A stretch of DNA of 64,000 bases from the NCBI GenBank assembly GCA_947088345.1, contig CAMUGE010000002.1:62001-126000 (forward strand), read 5' to 3'. Under the pieces are notes generated by a model. It worked only from the letters and a program-made list of their open reading frames with translations. It searched no databases and had not been told where the DNA came from. The position numbers and the translations under genes were made by a program. Positions 16,653 through 25,445 of the stretch are shown one piece after another (position 1 is the stretch's first letter; every line of letters begins with the position of its first letter). This DNA comes from an uncultured Roseburia sp. (GTDB lineage: Bacteria > Bacillota > Clostridia > Lachnospirales > Lachnospiraceae).

Positions 16653-16769
16653 ATTTCTTCTCCCTTATTTTCCTGATACAGACTACTTCATTATATGATA
16701 CCAGGTTCAAAAGGCCATGGCCATCATACTTTCATGAGCGGACATATCTTTTTAACCCGCAAAACACCG

Positions 16770-16892
16770 AAAAAAAGCCATTTTTAGCAGAAAAATGGTC
16801 TGATTTGAAGTGTTTTAGGACTTCTAAGCACAAAATGCATAGCAATCCGCAAGTATCACGGGGTCAAAATACCTTTTAACCTCAACATTATT
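16770..16892 (-). ncRNA. Candidate small RNA with its own promoter and terminator
   Basis: In the 370-base gap left of the alcohol dehydrogenase, a minus-strand unit can be read: TTTCTT/TATAAT (about 16926-16899), then about 120 bases with an imperfect hairpin GTGCTTAG-AAGT-CCTAAAACAC, then a terminator hairpin CCATTTTT/AAAAATGG (16798-16778) followed by T7 on the minus strand. No ORF with a ribosome site is inside. It could instead be a long 3' extension of the dehydrogenase transcript. Confidence 0.4.
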
Positions 16893-16974
16893 ATATTTAT
16901 TATAACATTTTTTCCTAATAAAGAAATAGCTTTATGAAAAAAAATAGTTTTTTACAAAATAAAATGACAAATGA

Positions 16975-17002
16975 AAAAGCACACCATCTCTGATGTGCTT
17001 TT
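16975..17002 (-). terminator. Terminator of the alcohol dehydrogenase gene
   Basis: A hairpin with arms AAAAGCACA and TGTGCTTTT lies 23 bases after the stop codon at 17025. On the minus strand the stem ends in CTTTTTCA, giving a T run. Confidence 0.75.
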
Positions 17003-17024
17003 CTTCATACGAAATCTCTGTCTG

Positions 17025-18206
17025 TTAAAAATCTACTTCTGTTCCGTAATATGTACATGTCAGTAATTTTTCCATAGTCGCCGGGTCAATCTCTCTTGGA
17101 TTAGAACCTGTACATGCGTCTCCAACAGCCCGTTCTGCAATCCCTGCAATTTTTTCTTTGAATTCGTCTTCTTTGACGCCAAATTCTTTTAATGTTTTTG
17201 GAATATTTAACTTGACGTTAAATTCGTCAATCTTTTCAACCAGGCTGTTAATCAGCGCTTTTTCAGATGTTCCGGAAAGCCCCATTCTGCGGGCGATCTC
17301 CGCATAACGTTTTGCTGCGGCCGGCTCTTTTGCATTGTAGCGAATGACATACGGCAGATAGATCGCATTTGCGCATCCATGCGGAATATGACCTGTATCA
17401 AAGACAGCTCCGGTCTTGTGCGCCATAGAATGAACAATACCAAGCAGCGCATTGGAAAATGCCATTCCGGCCAGACACTGTGCGTAGTGCATCTGCTCTC
17501 TTGCCGCCATATCGCAGCGGTAGGATGCCGGCAGATAATCCAGTACCATCTCAATTGCCTGCAGCGCAAGCGGATCTGTAAACGGACCGTTTAATGTAGA
17601 CACATATGCCTCAATTGCGTGCGTCAGCGCGTCCATACCTGTATATGCAACCTGTTTTTCCGGAAGTCCCTCTACAAGATCAGGATCAACAATCGCAACG
17701 TCAGGTGTGATATTAAAATCGGCAAGCGGATATTTTACGCCGGTCTGGTAATTCGTGATAACAGAAAATGCCGTCACTTCTGTGGCAGTTCCAGATGTCG
17801 TAGGAATTGCACAGAATTTTGCTTTTTGCCTTAATTCCGGAAAATTAAACGGAATACATAAATCCTCAAATGTGGTATCCGGATATTCATAAAATGCCCA
17901 CATCGCCTTTGCCGCATCAATCGGAGAACCTCCGCCCATCGATACGATCCAGTCAGGCTCAAATTTGCGCATCGCCTCTGCGCCTTTCATCACTGTCTCA
18001 ACAGACGGGTCCGGCTCAACGCCTTCGAAAAGCTCAACCTCCATGCCTGCTTCTTTTAAGTACCCCACTGCCTTGTCTAAAAACCCCTGGCGTTTCATGG
18101 AACCGCCGCCTACGACAAGAATTGCCTTTCTGCCCTTTAAATTTTTCAGCTCTTCCAGACATCCCTTGCCGTGATATACATCTCTAGGTAATGTAAATCT
18201 GCTCAT
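17025..18206 (-). CDS. Iron-containing alcohol dehydrogenase
   Basis: A 393-residue group III (Fe-ADH) oxidoreductase, the butanol/1,3-propanediol dehydrogenase type, reducing aldehydes with NAD(P)H during fermentation. The nucleotide-binding motif is SMGGGSPIDAAKA (about 88-100). Metal ligands are visible in MDALTHAIEAYVS, VHSMAHKTGAVFDTGHIPHG (His residues) and the Asp of ITPDVAIVDP. Length is usual for the family. It is monocistronic, with a terminator on its left. The real substrate (butyraldehyde, acetaldehyde or other) cannot be told. Confidence 0.93.
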   Translation of the reverse strand: MSRFTLPRDVYHGKGCLEELKNLKGRKAILVVGGGSMKRQGFLDKAVGYLKEAGMEVELFEGVEPDPSVETVMKGAEAMRKFEPDWIVSMGGGSPIDAAKAMWAFYEYPDTTFEDLCIPFNFPELRQKAKFCAIPTTSGTATEVTAFSVITNYQTGVKYPLADFNITPDVAIVDPDLVEGLPEKQVAYTGMDALTHAIEAYVSTLNGPFTDPLALQAIEMVLDYLPASYRCDMAAREQMHYAQCLAGMAFSNALLGIVHSMAHKTGAVFDTGHIPHGCANAIYLPYVIRYNAKEPAAAKRYAEIARRMGLSGTSEKALINSLVEKIDEFNVKLNIPKTLKEFGVKEDEFKEKIAGIAERAVGDACTGSNPREIDPATMEKLLTCTYYGTEVDF

Positions 18207-18300
18207 TTTTCTTCTCCTTTTCGTTTTACTGATGCTTTCATTATATAACTGTTAACCTGTTAACGCAAGGGAAACTTTTTGCTTCAGGATATGGCGAAAC

Positions 18301-18470
18301 AGCCCGCCCGCACATCGTTTTTTATTTGGCGGGCTATTGTCTTGTAACTCCCGTGATTCCGCTTGGCGGAATCTCTTATCCGTTTGAAAAACGCCTGTTT
18401 TTGGCGTAAAACTTAGACTTGTTGGCGCGCGAACCTGTTTCGCGTTTTGCCCTCTGGCATAAGTCTTAAG
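18301..18470. repeat. Hairpin array and structured repeat copy A
   Basis: Four successive hairpins: AGCCCGCC/GGCGGGCT (18301-18336), GATTCCGC-TTG-GCGGAATC (18355-18373), ACGCC/GGCGT (about 18391-18406), and repeat copy A (18408-18470). Copy A shares about 60 bases with copy B (22759-22819) with roughly six differences, including the block GCGCGCGAACCTGTTTCGCG. Its closing stem is AGACTT/AAGTCT, with CTT before it. The lower right arm is absent; recombinase debris begins instead. Confidence 0.75.
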
Positions 18471-18489
18471 GCCATCATCGCTACCATAA

Positions 18490-18660
18490 TACGCCGCGTG
18501 TCTTCCCACGCCTGCCGTCACAGTTTTGCCAGTCACTTATTCGAAAGCGGGGTGGATATCAAATATATCCAGTCACTTCTTGGCCATGTCGATCCCCGCT
18601 CTACAGATGTATATCTGCATGTAAGCAACAAAACGCTGCTTGGAATCCGCACAGGACGAA
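18490..18660 (+). pseudogene. Tyrosine recombinase, C-terminal fragment
   Basis: One frame encodes SSHACRHSFASHLFESGVDI, then YIQSLLGHVDPRSTDVYLHV and SNKTL. This holds the HxxR, LGH and catalytic Tyr of the tyrosine-recombinase active site; the N-terminal two thirds are gone. The fragment begins just after repeat copy A. It is not expected to be functional. Confidence 0.8.
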
Positions 18661-18675
18661 ATCGCGTTCATGGAC

Positions 18676-18762
18676 GGAGGGAAATGTATCTTGCAGCTAC
18701 GCGGGGTGCGTCCGCTCTTTTCGGACAAACTCGTCATAACGAAGCACCCGAAATACAAGTAA
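18676..18762 (+). pseudogene. Probable C-terminal scrap of a VirD4/TraG-like coupling protein
   Basis: Frame from 18682: KCILQLRGVRPLFSDKLVIT then KHPKYK and a stop at 18760-18762. The pattern of a conserved Arg-Gly-x-x-Pro followed by D-K-x-x-I-x-x-H-P-x-Y-K resembles the C-terminus of conjugative coupling proteins. Only 27 codons survive, so the assignment is tentative. Confidence 0.4.
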
Positions 18763-18955
18763 TCCCTCCGATTACCCTATAGGAAAAGACTTTATAAATG
18801 CACAATTAGCAAAACAAGTGGATGATTGGGACCAAATAGATATTGAATTAGTAAAGACATTTAAAAAATTAAATGAAAATGGAAAAGCAGTAGCTATTGA
18901 ACGAGTGGAAGAACTCACTGAAATACCACGCTACATCCAAAAAGAAGAACACTGA
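18738..18955 (+). pseudogene. C-terminal remnant of a phage/ICE repressor-like protein
   Basis: An open stretch without a start codon or ribosome site, in AT-rich DNA. It reads DFINAQLAKQVDDWDQIDIE, then LVKTFKKLNENGKAVAIERV and EELTEIPRYIQ. The Leu-x-x-x-Phe-x-x-Leu-Asn-x-x-Gly pattern and the terminal P-R/K-Y match the tails of many Cro/CI-type proteins. The N-terminal HTH is missing. Confidence 0.45.
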
Positions 18956-18989
18956 CCAAATAAAGAAGATTCATGAAACAAAAAACTTC

Positions 18990-19018
18990 TTGCTTACTGC
19001 CCCCGGATATGCTATATT
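18990..19018 (+). promoter_or_regulatory. Promoter of the antisense RNA
   Basis: TTGCTT (18990-18995), a 17-base spacer, TATATT (19013-19018). Transcription would start near 19025, pointing at the 3' end of the toxin gene. Confidence 0.6.
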
Positions 19019-19024
19019 AGACAT

Positions 19025-19145
19025 AAGAAAAAGGGAAGCCATAGAAGCGGCTCTACCCCAACACATGATTTTTACTTACCTTTACAATTTGCGTTGTACA
19101 GGCAAGCCGTCACTATTGCAGTAGTGGCGGCTATTTCTTTTTTCC
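19025..19145 (+). ncRNA. Candidate type I antitoxin RNA
   Basis: A plus-strand transcript of about 120 nt is bounded by a good promoter and a strong terminator: stem AGCCGTCACTA (19105-19115) with TAGTGGCGGCT (19122-19132), one G-T pair, followed by ATTTCTTTTTTCCC. The terminator overlaps the last codons of the toxin gene on the other strand, so the RNA is complementary to the toxin mRNA 3' end, as in txpA/ratA and par-type systems. Function is inferred from this layout. Confidence 0.6.
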
Positions 19146-19223
19146 CTTGAAGATTGTATAGCATAAACCGACAAGGGCAACAATGAATATTCCAGTCTGA
19201 ATCAGATCGGAGTATGTAACCAT
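19131..19223 (-). CDS. Holin-like type I toxin, 30 residues
   Basis: A 30-residue hydrophobic peptide: MVTYSDLIQTGIFIVALVGL, then CYTIFKGKKK. It has the features of the holin-like toxin family of Firmicutes: the N-terminal M-V-T-Y-x-D-L, one membrane helix (about 7-25) and a lysine-rich tail. Such peptides insert in the membrane and stop growth when overproduced. The start follows AAAGGAGGGTGATTCA, a perfect ribosome site; a longer frame upstream of it is not needed. The upstream CCCTCC at about 19246-19251 can pair with GGAGGG of the ribosome site or with another GGAGGG further up, so translation may be gated by RNA folding. The antisense RNA lies on the opposite strand. Confidence 0.8.
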   Translation of the reverse strand: MVTYSDLIQTGIFIVALVGLCYTIFKGKKK

Positions 19224-19324
19224 TGAATCACCCTCCTTTCTTTCGTCTGGAGGGCTACTTGAACCCTCCGAAAAAACAAGAAAGGGTAAAGCCGCCTTTG
19301 GCTCTATGGTTTTCCCATATCGAC

Positions 19325-19353
19325 AATATAACACAATTTCCGCTATCGGGCAA
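19325..19353 (-). promoter_or_regulatory. Promoter of the toxin mRNA
   Basis: On the minus strand TTGCCC (19353-19348) and TATATT (19330-19325) are 17 bases apart. The start near 19318 gives a leader of about 95 nt, long for a 30-codon gene and typical of type I toxins. Confidence 0.65.
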
Positions 19354-19443
19354 TATCCTTTTATTGATTCTTTTATGTCGAGTTTTTCTCCTATTTCTGT
19401 GATATAATCATAGTATCACGAAAGAAAGGAGGACAAATCTACT

Positions 19444-19740
19444 ATGAGAAGCAGAAGTATGTTTCCTAAAAACCTATCCACCAGCGGAAAGCCGTTTATA
19501 AACGAAAGAACAAATACATCTTTCAAAGGCATTCTTGTCCTAACCCAAGGCAAACCTCGGATAGATTTTGAAAATAGCGTTGATGTAAAATCTACGGCCT
19601 GGCTCGTTAATTCCGTTGGAGAAAGGCTGTATGTAACTGAATTAGTGTTGCTTTCCGATAGTTCCCTTGCCACTTGCGCCATAGTCTTACCATGTAGGAA
19701 AATTTCTCTGATTATGTCATTCTCCTTTGTGGCTGTGTAA
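19444..19740 (+). CDS. Uncertain small ORF next to the toxin locus
   Basis: A 98-codon frame after AAAGGAGG and a TATAAT at 19403-19408. The translation has no recognisable domain. The stretch CGAAAGAAAGGAGG before it (19419-19432) is repeated in reverse in front of the toxin (19245-19232). A 110-codon ORF covers the same bases on the other strand, and neither looks convincingly protein-like. It may be non-coding. Confidence 0.25.
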   Translation: MRSRSMFPKNLSTSGKPFINERTNTSFKGILVLTQGKPRIDFENSVDVKSTAWLVNSVGERLYVTELVLLSDSSLATCAIVLPCRKISLIMSFSFVAV

Positions 19741-19931
19741 TGTGCCACAATGCCCCATAATTCATTTTTAGAATGTTCAGAGTATATTTAACCGTATCAT
19801 TTTCAACGCTTAAATCGGCTTGTAGCGTGTCCGCAAATAGGATTCTTGCAATTGTATGTCTAAATGGGTAAAATAAATAGAAACATTGAAAACCGCATTA
19901 AACCAGTACTTTATAAAATTTTCACACAATT

Positions 19932-19974
19932 TTAGCACTCGTCTATTGACAGTGCTAACAATACGTGATATAAC
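19932..19974 (+). promoter_or_regulatory. CIRCE operator and sigma-A promoter of clpB
   Basis: TTAGCACTC (19932-19940), nine bases, then CAGTGCTAA (19950-19958): the HrcA-binding CIRCE element with one mismatch. It overlaps the -35 box TTGACA (19946-19951); the -10 TATAAC (19969-19974) is 17 bases on, with an upstream TG. This predicts heat induction through HrcA, which is not encoded in the window. Confidence 0.88.
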
Positions 19975-20004
19975 ACAATTATCAATAAAATAAATTTGAT
20001 AGAT

Positions 20005-20050
20005 AGAAGTACTTTTCACACGATCAACCCTGATTCCGCTTCGCGGAATC
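20005..20050 (+). repeat. Half repeat and GATTCCGC hairpin in the clpB leader (copy D)
   Basis: AGAAGTACT-TTTCACAC (20005-20021) fits the right arm of the interspersed repeat (upper and lower stem joined without the CTT bulge). A perfect hairpin GATTCCGC-TTC-GCGGAATC (20032-20050) follows; the same hairpin, with loop TTG, is at 18355-18373. No left arm is seen. Confidence 0.55.
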
Positions 20051-20100
20051 TCAACCATCCGGGAAACATGCAGCCCCATTTTAAGAAAGAGAGGTATGCT

Positions 20101-22692
<2,592 letters not shown>

Positions 22693-22752
22693 CAGAAGCT
22701 TATGTCAATGGGGCCAGACGAGCGCCGCAGGAAATCAAAATGCTTTATCAAG

Positions 22753-22836
22753 AGCGTGAAACTTAGTACTTGTTAGCGCGCGAACCTGTTTCGCGTTTTG
22801 CCCTTTGGCATGAGCCTTACAAGTACTTTTCACGCT
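22753..22836. repeat. Structured repeat copy B
   Basis: Outer stem: lower AGCGTGAAA/TTTCACGCT, a three-base CTT bulge on the left (22762-22764), upper AGTACTTGT/ACAAGTACT. Inside are two hairpins: CGCGAA/TTCGCG (22779-22795) and TGCC/GGCA (22799-22810). It lies 60 bases after the clpB stop codon and could also act as its 3'-end structure, though no T run follows. Confidence 0.8.
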
Positions 22837-22845
22837 AACCAACAT

Positions 22846-22904
22846 GTCGTGGCTCTGCCGCGACTCAAATCTGCGCGGAGAATCCCCTGTTCTTGGGGAT
22901 TCTC
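22846..22904. repeat. Two hairpins between repeat copies B and C
   Basis: GTCGTGGC-TCT-GCCGCGAC (22846-22864, one G-T pair) and GAGAATCCCC/GGGGATTCTC (22878-22904, loop TGTTCTT). The second resembles the ACGCC-TGTTTTT-GGCGT hairpin that precedes repeat copy A, so the array order is partly conserved between loci. Confidence 0.6.
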
Positions 22905-22906
22905 TG

Positions 22907-22972
22907 GTGTGAGACTTAGAACTTCTTCGCGAAGCAGCCTCTGCTGCGAGTGATTAGAAGTTCTTCTCACAC
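22907..22972. repeat. Structured repeat copy C
   Basis: Outer stem: lower GTGTGAGA/TCTCACAC, CTT bulge (22915-22917), upper AGAACTTCT/AGAAGTTCT, 17 paired bases in all. Inside is AGCAG-CCT-CTGCT. Against copy B, four stem positions differ and all four are matched by compensating changes on the other arm. The right arm runs into CTA, the stop codon of the minus-strand gene at 22972. Confidence 0.8.
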
Positions 22973-23706
22973 TAATCTCTGACCGGAATCCGATCAAGTT
23001 CCGTTGTACAATCCAGATAAAAATTTACCATCGTCTGCGTCAGATACGGCTTCACCCAAAGCGAGGCAATGCCAAAGGAAAAGAAAATCAGAAATCCCCA
23101 CCCGAAAAAACTTAAAGCAAGAAACAGGAACCTCCTTTTATTTCCTTTCATCAACCGGCGGCACTCCAAAAAAGAATCCCACACTTTCATCTTTGGATAA
23201 TCCAGAAGAAAAAAAGATACAAAATTATAATTCAGCAGACATACGGCCACAAAAATTACTGATAACAAGATCGCCCCCGAGAGAATCCATACTGTTTTAG
23301 CGCTGAACTTTGCGAGATAGAAATAAATTCCGCCGGCTGCCGCAGGCAGACAACTTATTACAAAAAAAAGGCTGAGCAAAAAAGCTGCTCCAAAATACCG
23401 CTCCGTACCGTTTTTCAACGGATAAAATATCTGCGACACCGAATATGCTTTTTTTCTTGTCATATTTAAATGCATATAGATAACGCCGGTTTCCAGCACA
23501 TGCGCAATTAACGCAATCAAAAACCGCGCGATCAGGTGAACCGTCAGCTGCATCGCGGACGTATCGGTTCCTGCTGACAGCAGAAAAGGAAATTCTAAAA
23601 CCGCAGGGATAAGTCCTGCGGTTAAGAAAGCCCCGATCGGTATACTGTAACGGTCATTTAACAGATCGCGCGCAATTCGTTTTAATTCTTTTGATGCTCT
23701 TTTCAT
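22972..23706 (-). CDS. DUF975-like integral membrane protein
   Basis: A 244-residue protein with about six membrane helices (near 20-40, 50-70, 100-125, 135-160, 195-225). The opening KRASKELKRIARDLLNDRY (2-20) and the loop ECRRLMKGNKRRFLFLALSF are typical of the DUF975 family, whose function is unknown. ATG 23706 is preferred to the further upstream start because conserved sequence begins there. The stop TAG overlaps the right arm of repeat C, and repeat half E lies upstream, so the gene sits between two repeat copies. Confidence 0.75.
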   Translation of the reverse strand: MKRASKELKRIARDLLNDRYSIPIGAFLTAGLIPAVLEFPFLLSAGTDTSAMQLTVHLIARFLIALIAHVLETGVIYMHLNMTRKKAYSVSQIFYPLKNGTERYFGAAFLLSLFFVISCLPAAAGGIYFYLAKFSAKTVWILSGAILLSVIFVAVCLLNYNFVSFFLLDYPKMKVWDSFLECRRLMKGNKRRFLFLALSFFGWGFLIFFSFGIASLWVKPYLTQTMVNFYLDCTTELDRIPVRD

Positions 23707-23777
23707 TTTAAGTCCTGCTCCGTCTACCCGCCTGGGCGCATAAAAAGATACCCTAACATCCATGATTTTGCTCGGTC

Positions 23778-23794
23778 AGAAGTACTTCTCACGC
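23778..23794. repeat. Half repeat at a gene boundary (copy E)
   Basis: AGAAGTACT-TCTCACGC fits the right arm of the repeat family and is followed by CTA, the stop codon (TAG) of the minus-strand gene at 23794. The same arrangement occurs at copy C. No left arm is seen. Confidence 0.5.
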
Positions 23795-24324
23795 TAGGCC
23801 GCATAATCAATATTGTTGCCGACAAACCGTGCAGCATCCAGCGATTTCTGGTTTTTTTGATACGGGTTTGATTCATCGGAATATTTTATCATCGTATTTG
23901 TCGTTCCGCCGGCCACAAACGTACGGCCGCATTCCGGACAGATCTCTGTCTTCAGTGAAACGGATGCGCGCAATACTTTACCGTCGTTCTCTTTTGCATC
24001 GCTGTACGCATTGGAAACATGTTCCCCCTCGTGAGCGCGCACTCTTGCCCCTGCCGCTTCCGGCGCAATATGGGACGCCGATTTAAACGAAACATTTTCA
24101 TCCGAACCATCCACATATTTACGGTTTTTGCATGTCTGGCATTCTTCCGGAGAAGACTTACCGGTTAAGCGCGCGGCGCCCATTTCTTCGTCTGCACCGA
24201 ACGCATCTCCTCTGGGGCTGTCCACACTCGCTGCTTTTTCATCTGTAAAAACAGAGTGGGGCATTGCGCCGATATAAAATCCTGCGGAATACGGACTGTA
24301 CCCGGAAATCTGACCTGTTGGCAT
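23794..24324 (-). CDS. Cysteine-rich protein with an HEGEH motif, function unknown
   Basis: A 176-residue protein starting at ATG 24324 after AAAGGAGTGATCAT. It has a CxxC pair (CQTC, about residue 65), then RAHEGEHVSNAY (about 97-108), which is an H-E-x-x-H zinc-peptidase-like motif, then a second CxxC (CPEC) followed by GRTFVAGGT. The pattern recalls SprA-related or putative metalloprotease proteins of other bacteria, but I cannot assign a family. No signal peptide or membrane helix is present. The N-terminal third is low in predicted structure. Confidence 0.7.
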   Translation of the reverse strand: MPTGQISGYSPYSAGFYIGAMPHSVFTDEKAASVDSPRGDAFGADEEMGAARLTGKSSPEECQTCKNRKYVDGSDENVSFKSASHIAPEAAGARVRAHEGEHVSNAYSDAKENDGKVLRASVSLKTEICPECGRTFVAGGTTNTMIKYSDESNPYQKNQKSLDAARFVGNNIDYAA

Positions 24325-24477
24325 ATGATCACTCCTTTGTTTTTCCATATAATTTTGTACATTATATCACACAAACTTCTCCCGTGCACATATTTTTTGA
24401 AAATATCTTGTAATTCGGACAAAGACATGCTAACCTGCTATTACAGCATACCGAAAACTAAAATCACGAGGTTCCCT

Positions 24478-24882
24478 ATGAAAACTGACAGACAAACTGA
24501 CCGGATCTGCTATCTTGCAGGCTGGTGTATCCTTGCTTTTATTTCTCTGATCGCAATTCTGCTCAAAACCGCAGGCGTTTCTCTGACGGATTGGATAAGA
24601 CCCTGCATGTTTCACCGCGTTACAGGCTTTTTCTGCCCCGGATGCGGCGGTACGCGCGCAGTCGCTGCATTTTTCCAGGGGGACTGGCTCTCGTCTTTCT
24701 TATACCATCCAATCGTCTGCTATACGGCCGTAGTCGGCGGCTGTTTTATGATCAGCCAGACCGTAGAGAAGCTGTCCAACGGAAAACTTCCGGTCGGAAT
24801 GCATTACCGCAGCTGCTATCTTTGGATCGCACTTGTAATCACGCTGCTGCATTTTGCTGTTTCAAACATCAGTCTGTTGTAA
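24478..24882 (+). CDS. DUF2752-like small membrane protein
   Basis: A 134-residue protein with three membrane helices (about 13-32, 75-92, 111-130). Between the first two lies FFCPGCGGTRA, the Cys-rich C-P-x-C-G-x-T/S-R signature of DUF2752, a widespread family of unknown role. ATG 24478 follows GAGGTTCCCT. Its last 67 bases overlap the convergent gene on the minus strand. Confidence 0.8.
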   Translation: MKTDRQTDRICYLAGWCILAFISLIAILLKTAGVSLTDWIRPCMFHRVTGFFCPGCGGTRAVAAFFQGDWLSSFLYHPIVCYTAVVGGCFMISQTVEKLSNGKLPVGMHYRSCYLWIALVITLLHFAVSNISLL

Positions 24883-25214
24883 TCAAGTTCCATCTTTTCG
24901 TACATAAATTCCATCATTTCCTCAATGCCCCCGAAGTATACATAGGCGACGATAATAACATAAGTCATCAGCAAAAGTACAATCGCAAGGCCGATGCTCC
25001 CCATGATCAGACCGGCCCTTGATTTCCCGGTAAATGTCATTTCTCCGCCTCTCGATAACAGTGCAAAGACAATTCCCAGTGATCCCGCAACAAAAGCGGG
25101 ATAAACTGCACAAACACAGGAAACCGCAATAAGTCCGCAGACAAAGGAAGCGTTTTCCATCCACTGCGAACGGCGTTTCCCTGACCCGTTTTGCCCAAAC
25201 GACTGATTTTCCAT
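24816..25214 (-). CDS. Small membrane protein, DUF4190-like
   Basis: A 132-residue protein with a polar N-terminus (about 1-22), two membrane helices (about 23-52 and 66-95), and a Met/Glu-rich C-terminal helix. SLGIVFALLSRG between helices and KSRAGLIMGSIGLAI before the second are typical of DUF4190-like proteins of Clostridia. It overlaps the convergent DUF2752 gene tail to tail by 67 bases, a layout that limits simultaneous transcription. Confidence 0.7.
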   Translation of the reverse strand: MENQSFGQNGSGKRRSQWMENASFVCGLIAVSCVCAVYPAFVAGSLGIVFALLSRGGEMTFTGKSRAGLIMGSIGLAIVLLLMTYVIIVAYVYFGGIEEMMEFMYEKMELDYNRLMFETAKCSSVITSAIQR

Positions 25215-25330
25215 TAAAATCCTCCATCTCTGCCCAGCCCTGCAAACTTTGGGTCCCGGGCATTAAAATCCGAAACAAACCCATTGTAACACGCTCACAC
25301 GAAAAAAACAACAGTCCTGTCAGGTTAATC

Positions 25331-25359
25331 TTGAATCCCGCACACAAGTACGCTATAAT
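25331..25359 (+). promoter_or_regulatory. Promoter of tex
   Basis: TTGAAT (25331-25336), 17-base spacer, TATAAT (25354-25359). The start near 25366 leaves a leader of about 80 bases. Confidence 0.8.
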
Positions 25360-25445
25360 AATCAGATGCAGCCCATATTACATGCTGTCCTGTATCGGCT
25401 GTATCCAAACGGAACCAAAACGGCAGCAAAGAAACGAGGAACAAC

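Noticed and set aside
19416..19748. 110-codon minus-strand ORF, whose first residues recall a sigma-factor region 4
   Set aside because: Only about 25 residues look plausible (KENDIIREIFLHGKTMAQVA) and the rest is not protein-like; no ribosome site. At best a frameshifted scrap.
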